From positions 1 through 41,113 of the forward strand of contig JAPLSP010000637.1 of NCBI GenBank assembly GCA_026398575.1: DNA of 41,113 nucleotides. Reading direction: 5' to 3'. Source of the DNA: Candidatus Sumerlaeota bacterium. GTDB taxonomy: Bacteria > Sumerlaeota > Sumerlaeia > JADFCT01. A program made the translations under genes and the position numbers. The first letter of the stretch is position 1; each line of letters starts with the position of its first letter. The notes under the pieces were generated by a model, which saw only the letters and a list, made by a program, of their open reading frames with translations, did not search any database and was not told where the DNA came from. Of this stretch, positions 25,901-35,200 are shown one piece after another.

Positions 25901-28900
25901 AACTTCTGGCTGAAGCAAGTCAGTGTCGGCCACGTAAGGAAGTAGGCCGCATCGGTCTCGCGGCCGCTCGTAAAGATCGCGCGCTTCTGCCCGCCCGTAG
26001 CGCGGCAGACGGGAAGAAAGGCGCCGCTGCCCGGAGCATCCACCACGAGGACCACGGTCCAGTCTTCGCCCGGGCGCGATTGCAGCGCATCCAGAGCCGC
26101 ATCGAGCGCCGCCGCCGTGAGCGTATCGCCTGAGGCGAGCGAGACGCTCGCGCTCTCAGAGCCCGTCTCGCCTATCAAATGCACATACACTCGGCCCACG
26201 GGAACGCTCGGCAACGCGGTTACAGCGCTGAGCACGGCAGAAGCGGATGGCCATCCGCTGTTATCCGAGTCCCACCATGGGTTGATCAAATACTCAATCC
26301 AGTCCGGGCGGCTGTAGCCGTCCGGGTCCTTGAAGCGGTCGAGATAGACGCTGTAGGCATAGGGTCCCAAGTGTTCAAGGCAGGCAGCGAGCGCAAGATT
26401 GGCCGTGTCGTCCACCGCAAGGATCGCCCGGATCGGCGTCTGATCCGGATCAAGACCTTCCGAAATCACTACATGCCCATAGACCGGATTCGAGACGCGC
26501 TCATACTCGAAGCGCGCCGTGAAGGAAATCGCGTAATCCCCCTTGGCGGAGAAGAGCGTGTTGGTCGTGACTTCCCAAACACGGTAGAGCGGGCTGGTGG
26601 TCTCATCGCTCTGCCGCTTAAGGTAAAAGTGCGGCAGGTTCGTTACCGGATCGCCCGAAACGACCTCCGGCGCGGGGGGACGCACTACTGCCACGACTTG
26701 GAGCGGATTCTGGCCAAAGAACATCTTCACCCGCAGCGTCACCGCGTCTCCCGGAGAGGCGAGTGTATGGGTTGTCCATTCCTCGAACGCAGGGAAGAAG
26801 TCGTTCACATCCTGCGTGCTCTGCACCCCGTAGGCCCACGTCGCGCCGAAGAACTCCCTGTCCGCCCGCTCCGTGCTCACTGCGCCCGGCGTTGAGGTGG
26901 TGGTCCCGTCACTGAGCTGCGGTACTTGGTCCGCCACAGGAAACTCATTGAAGAACCGGCTGCCTGCACGCCATGCCTCGCCCATTGAGTTGCCCATATA
27001 GGCCGACGAGAGGAAACTATACATGAACGATGTCAAGTCGGGCGCCGGAAGAAAGACCGCCTCCTTGTCCCGCGTCGTCGAGGCAATCACGATGCGCTTC
27101 TTGCCGGCAAGGGTCGCGGGATCGTGCCCCGCCGAGCCGTGCCAACCCGCCCCGCCCGTCAGCTCCGTTGTCGTCAAGCGGCAGTCGTCCACCATCTGGC
27201 CGGAGTAGCACGAGTCCACCACCAGCGTCACTTCGGGGGCAATCCACTGTCGCGTCCCCGAGGTGTTCGCGGTCGGCGTCTGCAAGTCATCCAGCCAACC
27301 GTCGAGAGTTGTCGAAAGAAGAACTTGGGCTTCGTTCGCGCGGAACGTCATAAAGTTCTGCGTGCGCGCCCCGTGGTCTATCATCAGGATAAGAAGCCGC
27401 CCCGCGCTCTGGCCAAAGTCGCCGGTGATTGCGTCGCGGAGGTTCGCTTCGGTTGCCCATCCATCCACGTCGTTCAGCCCATCGCCGTCCGCGTCGCGCC
27501 ACGGCGCCGACTCGCCCGGAGGAACCGAGCCACTCGGAGCGGTTGGGAAGGCGGTTAGGTAGAGAATGTCCTCCGCCTCGTAGCCGCGCCGCTTGAGGGT
27601 TTTGTATGCATAGGCTGCAAGGTCGTTGGTCTGGTCGGCGATCGGGTTCCCAGCATAATCGCCGCCGCCAGCGACGATGATCGCACGGGGAGGCGAGAGT
27701 TCCCAAATGCGCGCCGTGCCGTCATACCCTCCCGTCATCACCTTCGTCCCGTCGGGCGAAAAGGCGACGGATCTGACCACAGCGGTATGCCCTAAGAAGG
27801 TGTGGATCACTGCCCCGGTCTCCGCGTTCCAGAGCTTCGCGGTCATGTCCACACTCCCCGTCAAGATCTTTGTCCCGTCGGGCGAGAAGGCGACGGAATC
27901 GACGGAATTAGCATGCCCGGAGAAGGTTCGGATCACGGCCCCGGTCGCCGAGTCATAGAGTTTGGCTCCCCCTCCCATGTACCCTCCAGTCCCCGTCAAG
28001 ATCTTCATCCCGTCGGGCGAGAAGGCAATAGGAGTTCCATATGCAGAGCCTAGGAAGGTTCGTAGCAATGCCCCAGTCGCCATGTCCCAGAGCTTCGCAT
28101 AATATTTGTTGCCTTCATTCCCTGACGTCAGAACCTTCGTCCCATCGGGCGAGAAGGCAACGGATTCGATCCCAGACGCATGCCCCAAGAAGGTCCGGAT
28201 CAGCGCTCCGGTGGCGCAGTCCCAGAGTTTCGCGGTCCCGTCTCCGTTCCTCCCTGTTAGGATTTTCGTCCCGTCGGGCGAGAAGGCGACGTGAGCAACC
28301 TGTTCAGGTTGCTCGGAGAAGGCGCGGATCACAGCCCCGGTTGCTGTGTCCCAAATCTTCGGGATTTTATCGCCTCCTTTCAAGGCTTTCGTCCCGTCGG
28401 GCGAGAAGGCCATAGAGATGACCAGATAGGAATGCCCGGAGAACATGGTACGCATAGCCCCGGTTGCCACGTCCCATAGTTTCGCGGTCTGGTCATAGCT
28501 CGCCGTCAGGACCTTCGTGCCGTCGGGCGAGAAGGCGACGGATACGACTGAGTCAAAATACCCTGAGAAGCTGCGGATCTCAATGCCAGTCGCCGCGTCC
28601 CAGAGTCTCGCGGTATAGTCATGGCCCCACCCCCCCGAATTCCCGCTCCCCGTCAGGACTTTCGTCCCGTCGGGCGAGAAGGCGACGGAGTTGACTTGTT
28701 CGATATGCCCCGTGAAGGTGGTGAGAACATCCCCCGTCGCTACGTCCCAAAGTCTTGCGGTCCTGTCTTCACTCCCCGTCAAGACCTTCGTCCCGTCGGG
28801 CGAGAAGACGACGGAGGTGACATAAGAGGTATGCCCTGAGAAGGTCTGGATCACGTTCCCGGTCGCCGCGTCCCAGAGTTTCGCGGTCTTGTCGGCACTT

Positions 28901-31900
28901 CCCGTCAGGAACTTTATCCCATCCGGAGAGAAGGCAACGGAGCTGAAACTCAGCGTACCTGAACAAGTGGCAAGAACGTCCCCCGTTGCGGCGTCCCAGA
29001 GTTTGGCAACCGCTTCATAGCGCGACCCGGTCCAAAATTGGGCACACCCCGTCAGAATCTTCGTCCCGTCCGGCGAGAAGGCGACGGATCTGACCCACGG
29101 CTTATCCGAGGATGGATCGGAAGAAGTATACCACGAGAAAGTCCGAATCTCTGCCCCGGTCGCGACGTCCCACAGCTTCGCGGTACAGTCATCCCGACCC
29201 CCCGTCAGGACCTTCGTCCCGTCGGGCGAGAAGGCAACAGACAGGGCGTAGTGTCCGGGAGCGCTGAGAATCCGCATCTGATTGCCTGTCTCAGCATTCC
29301 ATAGGACCACGCCGATACCCCCGCCCGTGGCGACGCACTTGCCGTCAGGGGAATAGGCCGCACAGTTAAGAACTCCCAATCCGCACCGCTGCAGGTGCTG
29401 CGTCTGCGTCTGTGGCGGCGACATATCATTCAGCGTGATCGTATCGCTCGAGGCCGGCGACTCGGATCCCGCGGGACTTCTCACCTTAAAATAGACGGTC
29501 TTAACTCCGTCGCCCGGAGAAAGGGGAAAGATCGGCGCGGACGAATAAGGCTGCCATGACGAGCCGCTGAAACTAGACGATTCGCTCGCTATGTATTCGA
29601 CCGGATCAAGCGTGCAAGCATTGTTCAGGGTAACGACTCGGCTCGTGGCCGTAATGGCGCCGTCGTTGATCAAGAAGGAAGAAACAACCGACGGTTCCGG
29701 TAGAATCGTATCGCTGACGCTCGCCGATTCGCACCCCGCATTTCTCACCTTGAAATAGACCGTCTTCGCGCTGTCATTGCCGGAGGAAAGGGTGAACGAC
29801 GGTGCGGACCAATAAGGCTGCCATGTCGCGCCGCTGAAACTGGACGACTCGCTCGCCATGTACTGGAACGGGCTGAGCGTGCAAACATTGTTCAAGGTAA
29901 CGACCCGACTCATAGCCATGGCGGCCCCATTGTTAATGCGAAAAGAAGTCACGCCCGGACGAAGCAGTGCGATCGTTTTACGCATGAACTGCGATTCAAA
30001 CCCAGCAGCGTTTCTCACCTTGAAATAGACTTCATTGTTAGCACCTAGTGTGAGAGTGAAGGATGGCGCAGAAGAATACGGAAGCCACGTCTCACTGGTA
30101 TAGTATGTGTCGAATGCCATGTACTCGATCGGATCGCCCGTACAAATATTGTTCAGGGTAACGACTTTATTAGTAGTCGTGTAGGCGCCGCCATTGATTG
30201 TAAAAGAAGTCACGACCGGCGCCTGCGGCAGGATCGTATCGCTCGAAACCAGCGACTCGAACCCCGAGGCATTCCTGACTGTGAGATAGACCCTCTTAGC
30301 GTCGCCACTGAGCGAGAGGGTGAACGACGGCGCAGACGAGTAGGGCATCCATACCGCACCGTGGAAATGGGACGACTCGCTCGCCATGTACTCGATCGGA
30401 TCTCCCGTGCAGGCATTGTTCAACGTAACGACCGGGCTCGTGGCCGTGGTGGCGCCGTCATTGATGGCGAAGGAGGTCACGACCGGCGCCTGCGGCTGGA
30501 TCGTATCGCTCGTTACCAGCGACTCGAGCCCCGTTGCGTTTCGCACTTTGAAGTAGACCGTCTTCGTGCCGCCAGTGACGGAAAGGGCGAACGACGGCGC
30601 GGACGAGTAAGGCTGCCATACCGCACCGTAGAAATAGGACGTCTCGCTCGCCGTGTACTCGACCGAATCGCTCGTGCAGGCATTGTTCAGCGCAACGACC
30701 GGACTCAGGGCCGTGGTAGCATCGTCGTTGATAGCGAAGGAGGTCACGACCGGCGCCGTCCCTATCGCCACCTGGTCCAGCCAGCCTGCATCTGCGCCGC
30801 GGTCTACCCCTCCGTCTTTGCTGTAGGTCCAACGCAAGGTGTGTGGGCCAGGCGAAAGTCCAATAACCTGATGATGTGTCCAGCCCACCTCGTCGCTGAT
30901 GCGAGACTCCAGGACATTGTCCACATAGAAGCTGAGAAAGTCATAGTTCGCTTCGGAAGAGACTTTCCACCAGAAAGAAACATCCACAGGTCCTTGGACA
31001 TTTGTGGCGATGAGGTTGCTGGACTGGTTGGTCCCTAGAACGCCGGTCTGGGCGGCGTCCGCGCCATCGTGAGTGACGGTTATCTGAGTGAACCAGCCAG
31101 CATTACCCGTGGTGGACCATACGAGATCGGTGGCCTCCACGGCCTCACCCAGTTCGATATCTCGGTCAAAGGCAATTGTATCGCTTGTGGCCAGCGACTC
31201 AAGCCCCAAGGCGTTCCTGACCTTGAGATAGACCGTTTTATTGCAGTTACAGCCGGAGAGGGTAAACGACGGCGTGGATGAGTAGGGCTGCCATGTTGCG
31301 TCGGCGAAAAGAATAGACTCACTTGCCATGTACTCGACCGGTTCGCCCGTACAGGCATTGTTCAGGATAATGACTCGACTTGTGGTTGTGTCTGCGCCGT
31401 CGTTGATGGCGAATGAAGCCACGATCAACGCCGTCTCTGTCGTCACTTGGTCCACCCATCCAGCATCGGCGCCGCCGACTGTCGAATCGTCCTTGCAGTA
31501 TGTCCAACGCAGGTTGTGAGCGCCGGAAGAAAGTCCGACAGTATGCTGCGTCCAGCCCACCTCGCCACTGATGCTGAACTGCGCAACATCGTCCACAAAG
31601 AAACTGAGATAATCCCCGTTTATTTCCGAAGACACTCTCCACCAGAAGGAAACTCTCAGAGGCCCCTGAACATTTTCTGCGATGAGGTCGCTGGATTGGT
31701 TGTGCGAAATAGCGCCGCTCCGGGCGGCGTCCACGCCGTCGTGGGTGGTGGCTGTCTGGCTGAACCAGTTGGCGTTGCCCGCGGTGGACGTGGTGGACCA
31801 TTCGAGGCCGGGGCAATCCAAAGCCTCGCCAAGAGCGTCGTCCGCTCTGGCAATGCGTGGGAATGCGGTCAGCAACAACAGGCAGAGCAGCGCGAGCCCC

Positions 31901-31968
31901 AGCCGTGTTGCGGAGACGATTTCTCTACTGTTCTTCCATCCGACTGAATTGCATTGCTCTGTTTTCAT
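22828..31968 (-). CDS. Giant secreted multidomain protein: WD40 propeller(s) plus C13/caspase-like peptidase, dockerin-like end
   Basis: 3046 residues with a signal peptide (about 1-43, ending IARADD). Approximate domain order: two related beta-sandwich modules (43-173, 270-400, each with SFWW-VSSE, SGAHNLRWTY/SPGPHTLRWTY and GADAGW-DQV); six ~80-residue repeats (176-263, 403-843; SFAINDGA...LNNACT...EYMASES); 13 WD40 repeats (857-1426; FSPDGTKVLTG, AKLWDVATG); a clan CD cysteine peptidase domain (1428-1716) with His1532 (IDHGA) and Cys1587 (VDSCYSG); a second, degenerate copy (1837-2090) with VDAPGSG; beta-sandwich/FN3-like region; Calx-beta (2447-2553); InlB-type repeats (2560-2777); PEGA-like segment; Pro/Thr linker (2854-2907); carboxypeptidase-regulatory-like domain; dockerin-like loop DVNRDGVIDMGDL. 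It probably acts as an extracellular peptidase or assembly platform. No clear ribosome-binding site was found. Confidence 0.88.
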   Translation of the reverse strand: MKTEQCNSVGWKNSREIVSATRLGLALLCLLLLTAFPRIARADDALGEALDCPGLEWSTTSTAGNANWFSQTATTHDGVDAARSGAISHNQSSDLIAENVQGPLRVSFWWRVSSEINGDYLSFFVDDVAQFSISGEVGWTQHTVGLSSGAHNLRWTYCKDDSTVGGADAGWVDQVTTETALIVASFAINDGADTTTSRVIILNNACTGEPVEYMASESILFADATWQPYSSTPSFTLSGCNCNKTVYLKVRNALGLESLATSDTIAFDRDIELGEAVEATDLVWSTTGNAGWFTQITVTHDGADAAQTGVLGTNQSSNLIATNVQGPVDVSFWWKVSSEANYDFLSFYVDNVLESRISDEVGWTHHQVIGLSPGPHTLRWTYSKDGGVDRGADAGWLDQVAIGTAPVVTSFAINDDATTALSPVVALNNACTSDSVEYTASETSYFYGAVWQPYSSAPSFALSVTGGTKTVYFKVRNATGLESLVTSDTIQPQAPVVTSFAINDGATTATSPVVTLNNACTGDPIEYMASESSHFHGAVWMPYSSAPSFTLSLSGDAKRVYLTVRNASGFESLVSSDTILPQAPVVTSFTINGGAYTTTNKVVTLNNICTGDPIEYMAFDTYYTSETWLPYSSAPSFTLTLGANNEVYFKVRNAAGFESQFMRKTIALLRPGVTSFRINNGAAMAMSRVVTLNNVCTLSPFQYMASESSSFSGATWQPYWSAPSFTLSSGNDSAKTVYFKVRNAGCESASVSDTILPEPSVVSSFLINDGAITATSRVVTLNNACTLDPVEYIASESSSFSGSSWQPYSSAPIFPLSPGDGVKTVYFKVRSPAGSESPASSDTITLNDMSPPQTQTQHLQRCGLGVLNCAAYSPDGKCVATGGGIGVVLWNAETGNQMRILSAPGHYALSVAFSPDGTKVLTGGRDDCTAKLWDVATGAEIRTFSWYTSSDPSSDKPWVRSVAFSPDGTKILTGCAQFWTGSRYEAVAKLWDAATGDVLATCSGTLSFSSVAFSPDGIKFLTGSADKTAKLWDAATGNVIQTFSGHTSYVTSVVFSPDGTKVLTGSEDRTARLWDVATGDVLTTFTGHIEQVNSVAFSPDGTKVLTGSGNSGGWGHDYTARLWDAATGIEIRSFSGYFDSVVSVAFSPDGTKVLTASYDQTAKLWDVATGAMRTMFSGHSYLVISMAFSPDGTKALKGGDKIPKIWDTATGAVIRAFSEQPEQVAHVAFSPDGTKILTGRNGDGTAKLWDCATGALIRTFLGHASGIESVAFSPDGTKVLTSGNEGNKYYAKLWDMATGALLRTFLGSAYGTPIAFSPDGMKILTGTGGYMGGGAKLYDSATGAVIRTFSGHANSVDSVAFSPDGTKILTGSVDMTAKLWNAETGAVIHTFLGHTAVVRSVAFSPDGTKVMTGGYDGTARIWELSPPRAIIVAGGGDYAGNPIADQTNDLAAYAYKTLKRRGYEAEDILYLTAFPTAPSGSVPPGESAPWRDADGDGLNDVDGWATEANLRDAITGDFGQSAGRLLILMIDHGARTQNFMTFRANEAQVLLSTTLDGWLDDLQTPTANTSGTRQWIAPEVTLVVDSCYSGQMVDDCRLTTTELTGGAGWHGSAGHDPATLAGKKRIVIASTTRDKEAVFLPAPDLTSFMYSFLSSAYMGNSMGEAWRAGSRFFNEFPVADQVPQLSDGTTTSTPGAVSTERADREFFGATWAYGVQSTQDVNDFFPAFEEWTTHTLASPGDAVTLRVKMFFGQNPLQVVAVVRPPAPEVVSGDPVTNLPHFYLKRQSDETTSPLYRVWEVTTNTLFSAKGDYAISFTARFEYERVSNPVYGHVVISEGLDPDQTPIRAILAVDDTANLALAACLEHLGPYAYSVYLDRFKDPDGYSRPDWIEYLINPWWDSDNSGWPSASAVLSAVTALPSVPVGRVYVHLIGETGSESASVSLASGDTLTAAALDAALDALQSRPGEDWTVVLVVDAPGSGAFLPVCRATGGQKRAIFTSGRETDAAYFLTWPTLTCFSQKFLGAAYQGNDLKTAFQSGDTFFNQFLRYFLNGGRIKPQMDDNGDGLYSAAEDGGLAKTLYLGRRYAFAGAEGAGLPFILEASTTQTVPLGGMPASYTVRLIEGIEPTRVFAQMTGCDDAGGTQAVSSVSEVEFTRDAPTSWTWSGAFTAPFTSGSYSVTFYAAYPDTPSDKLSEPAFSGLAVQQTLASAPDIYDLAPYNDDESSTTRNTLSPDIAQAHTIHAVGNMDWLKCVTISDARTPFSLAFATMTLPAGSNLVVKIYEDGPDETETDEMTIGASGGEFSWLSLGLGAETVFFSVEAQGTISPEFRYFVTFERNTGPNNGLASALGSDAMQVEWDNSAPPALGDGFYIQQSLPNQMSGFARINARPIAPQPGRMKVAVSGLQPLTLYFYQIERVSGGVSEMWTSIFYGMTDASEPLSLPGVAFADAASTVSEGATTATISLALSRAAEWIVMVDYAATSGTATGGGMDYALTSGTLIFAPGQTSATIEVSINDNALYEPEETVVIALSLPQGAALAEPSLHTLTIVDNDPPPIITYTLTYNTGANGSISGATSQTVIQGASGTTVTAVPNTGYHFIQWSDGVLTASRADANVTTNITVTANFGINQYALIYAAGANGSISGATTQTVNYGASGTTVTAIPNTGYHFVQWNDGLLTASRMDTNVTTNIRVTAIFTINTCTLTIIAEHGSVAKSPDLAAYDFGATVTLTAVADAGFLFVGWTGDVAPGHELDNPLDIVMDADKALTAVFERATGTVVVQVIPSSATWSFADGDGRVTTGTGDAITTGVPTGVIELTWNALAGYTTPSPNPTTASLAMDSVTTFTAAYALIPAPTLTPHPSPTLHPSPTPTLHSTPTPTPHLTHTPTPRMSPTPIASATPTPGLRMIAGWVQTRWGDPISSTAVSIADQLSSATSGVNGGYAFSIPMAYSGSMSPSKSGYVFSPPSRWINPSTSDLMDVNFTGALKPQRLKEHLIGIAPLPPEDQRAGDVNRDGVIDMGDLVALTARSTETLILKQPAPVSRKK
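27690..29410 (-). repeat. DNA array encoding 13 WD40 repeats
   Basis: The same 18-20-nt stretch encoding FSPDGTK recurs about every 125-150 bp, with conserved LWDVATG codons between. Repeat sequences are similar enough at DNA level to allow recombination and change in blade number. Confidence 0.85.
29430..31440 (-). repeat. DNA region encoding six ~80-residue beta repeats and one of two larger modules
   Basis: Six copies share a core encoding VVTLNNACTGDPIEYMASES and a WQPYSSAPSFTLS stretch. Copies 3 to 6 are the closest to each other. The second of the two larger 130-residue modules separates copy 1 from copy 2; the first lies just upstream of this region. Confidence 0.8.
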
Positions 31969-32264
31969 CGCGGTTCAATCTTTCGTATGGTGGATATCAA
32001 AGCCCCTGCTGTGACAGTGCCCCCATTTCAATCGCTCGGCATGTCCGAGCCATCGGCCGATAACAGAAAGAGCAGCGCCGACGCCGTTGACATATTGCCC
32101 TCGCCCGAATTGTTCTATAACCGACTTGCCTTGCCCTATTAGCGCAGAGAGTAGGAACGGAAACAGTATGCAACTTGGCCCTCTTTTTTTTGAACACTAT
32201 CTTTTTTTTGAATTCTGCTTATCCTCATTGCGCATGTCAACGATAATGTTCGCTATTTGCGGGC
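31969..32264 (-). other. 296-bp intergenic region between cyclase and giant WD40 gene
   Basis: No gene seen. It contains two runs of eight T (on the + strand) near 32186 and 32212 and a candidate promoter. No stem followed by T residues on the - strand was found, so partial read-through from the cyclase gene is possible. Confidence 0.5.
32212..32240 (-). promoter_or_regulatory. Candidate promoter for the giant WD40 gene
   Basis: On the - strand a perfect TTGACA (32240-32235) is followed after 17 nt by CAGAAT (32217-32212), four of six matches to TATAAT. It would leave a leader of about 240 nt before the ATG at 31968. Confidence 0.3.
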
Positions 32265-35200
32265 TCAACGTTCGATTGAATGCAACAACTTCTCCGCCCG
32301 CGCTTCCTCGTTTCGGTTCTGCTGGAGGCGGGCTTCGGCGATGGCTTCGCGCGCCGTTTCCAAGGCTTCCGCCGAATGGCCTGCCATCTGGCACGCCAAC
32401 GCTTTAAGGCGCAGGAGACGCGGTAACTCAAACCGATAGCCATGCTTTTGCAGCGTCTTGCGCGCGGTTTCCAGCGCCGCTCCGATCCTGCGCGTTTTTC
32501 CCTCGGCCAGCCGCAATTCGATATCCGTCAGGTCCAGTGAGAATTGCCGTTCGGCGTCGCCAATCTGGCGCGCTGCTTTCCGGCCTTCCTCAAGACAGCG
32601 GCGCGCGTCGGCGAACTGGCGAAGTAGAATGTGCGCAAGGGCCAGGTTCTCCAAAGCAATGGCGGCGCTGCGGCGGTCGCCGATTCGTTCGGCGATCTCC
32701 AGGGAACGGGCGGCGTGATCCAGGGCTTCCGCGCCGCGTTCCTGCACGAGGCGCAAGTTGGCCAGGTTGCCGTGCGCGGCGCCGATGACCACGGTAAAGC
32801 GAACCTGCTCGGCCAGTTTTAGCGATTCGAGATAGTGCTTCTCCGCCACCTCCAGCCGCCCCAGGTTCTCTTCGATGATTCCCTGGTTCATCAGCGTCTG
32901 CGCGATGAGGAATTTGTCGGCGGCTTTATGGCGCAGGCGCAGCGTTTCCTTGAACAGGTCCAGCGCCTGCCCCAGCCGGCCAGCCTTCCATTCGAGGAGG
33001 GCGAGGCCGTTGAGGGCGTCGGCGGCCAGATTGGGCTGAAGCTTTTCGAGCCGCAGGTCCCTGAGCCGCTGGAAGAAGCGCACCGCCTGTTTGAAATCCC
33101 CCCGCCCCCAGGCGCAGCTGCCCTGGCCATTGGCGACCATCCCCAGCAGCCTGCGATCCTTCAGGCCGCGAGACATGGCGGCGGCGGCGGCGAGCTCTTT
33201 TTCAGCCTCCCTATAGTGGCTCGTCTGTAACCAGGTCAATCCGACGTCGGCGCGCAAGCGGACCAAATCCAGTTTTCGCTTCAGGGGAAGGGCCACTTCC
33301 AGGGCGGCGTTAAAACACTCCATCGCGCGCGTCTGGTCGCCGCTGCGGCGCAGAATTTTGCCTTTGGCCGAAAGAATCGTCGCCCGCAGGCGCAGGTTAT
33401 CTCGTGTCGGTTTGAGATGCAGCGTTTTGGCCAGCGCATCGTCATAATACTGCACGGCGTCGTCCACCGCTCCGAGGGACGAAGCCTGGTCGCCCGCGCG
33501 CTTCAAGTATCGCGCGGCGCGGTCGTGCGCGTCGCTGCTCGCGAAGTGATAAGCCAGCAAGGCGGCCAGATCGTCCAGACGATCGGCATACTTTTCCTCT
33601 ATCTGTTGCGCGACGATGAGATGAAATTCGCGCCGCTGGTGGTCGAGGAGGCTCCGATAGGCCACTTCGCGCGTCAAGTGATGGCGGAAAAGGAATTCCA
33701 GCCCCTCCGGTGGAACCGTATCATCCTCCAGGAACTCCAAACTGACGAGCGAATACAAGTGCTCCAAAAGCCCTTCGCGAATCAGCTCGATCAGTTCGAT
33801 GATTTGGAGGGCGAACCGCCGTCCGACCACAGCGCCACATTGCAGGACCAGCTTGCGACGCAGATCGAGCATATCAATGCGCGATTGCAGCATTTCTTTG
33901 AGGGTGGGTGGCGTCCAAGACTCAATCTGGCGCGCCAATTCCCTGCTGGATACGGATTCCCGCCCTGTCGCTCCTGGCGCTTCAGCTGCCGCGCTCGCCT
34001 TGGCCGCGTCGTCGAGTTTACGGTTAAGAAGACGCATTAATTCCTGCATATAGAACGGATTGCCCTCGGCATGTTCCAGGAGGCGGTCCCGGATTTCGGG
34101 CATGATCTCGCGGGCGTTGAGCAGCGAATTGAGCAAGGCTTGGCGGCTGGCGTCATCCAGGTCGCCGACCATAATTCGTTCGAATGCGCGCAGCCCTGGC
34201 GTCTTGAGCGAAAAACCCGTGCGATGCGCGATCAGGAAGAAAACACCTCGCGCCGGCTTGGCAGACTCATCGGGGCCTCCAACGAGCGCGTCCAAGGCTT
34301 GCAAGCTTGCGGCGTCGGCCCACTGCACATCGTCCAGCATCAGAATCAGAAGGCGTTCAGCGGAAAGGCGTTCAAGGAGATCGCGGATTTGCGCGATGAT
34401 CATCTGCCGCACGCGCGCCGGAGGCAGGGCTGCGAGCAAATGAACCGCCTCCTGGAATCCCGACAGGGCTTTGAAGACGACTTGGTCGCCCGGTTCGAAC
34501 CCGAGCGCCAAAAAGGCCCGCTCCAGTTTGCCGCGAGCGGCGTCCGGCGAATCATTTGCCGCTCGGCCGCATATCTGATCAAGCAGCGAGCGCCACAAGC
34601 CCCATGGAATCTTCGCCCCATAGGGGGCGCCTTCAATAAACAGCGTCCTGGCCTTGTCGCGAACCGATTCGCAAAACTCCATTGCCAGCCGGGTTTTGCC
34701 GATGCCCGGTTCGCCCACAAAAATGGCGCCATTCGCAACCGTCGCTGCGGGCGGGGGCGAGCCGGGCGACTGCCTGTCCTGCCCATCCACGAACCGGTTC
34801 CATAACTCCCCCAGCTGGTCAAGTTCTTTCCTGCGCCCAACGAATGGCACGGTGAAATCGCGGCGCATAACCTTGGCTTCCTTCACATCCAAAACCTCGT
34901 ACGTGACAATCCGACCCAAAACGTTCTTGAATTTGCGCGGGCGCATCTTGCGCAACTCAAACACGCCCTTGACCAACTCATGCGTGGCCGGACCGATACG
35001 GATCGTATCGGGAGCGCACGCCGTCTCGATGCGCGCCGACAGGTTGACCGAGGCGCCAAACACGTCATAGGTAAGCATCCCCGGCGCAGTGATGACCGAA
35101 GAAAGAATCTCACCCGTCTCCACGCCGGCCCTGATTTGTATGCGCGCGCCATGGATGAGCGGGAACGCGCGCACGCGCCGGCGAATATCCAGACACGCCC

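Noticed and set aside
27690..29410. Regularly spaced identical short DNA motifs, considered as a CRISPR array
   Set aside because: The repeats encode FSPDGTK in a continuous WD40 frame, and the intervals are coding, unequal in length and similar to each other.
32087..32121. TTGACA with TATAAC on the + strand as a promoter
   Set aside because: The 23-nt spacing is too long for a sigma-70 promoter and no + strand gene follows.
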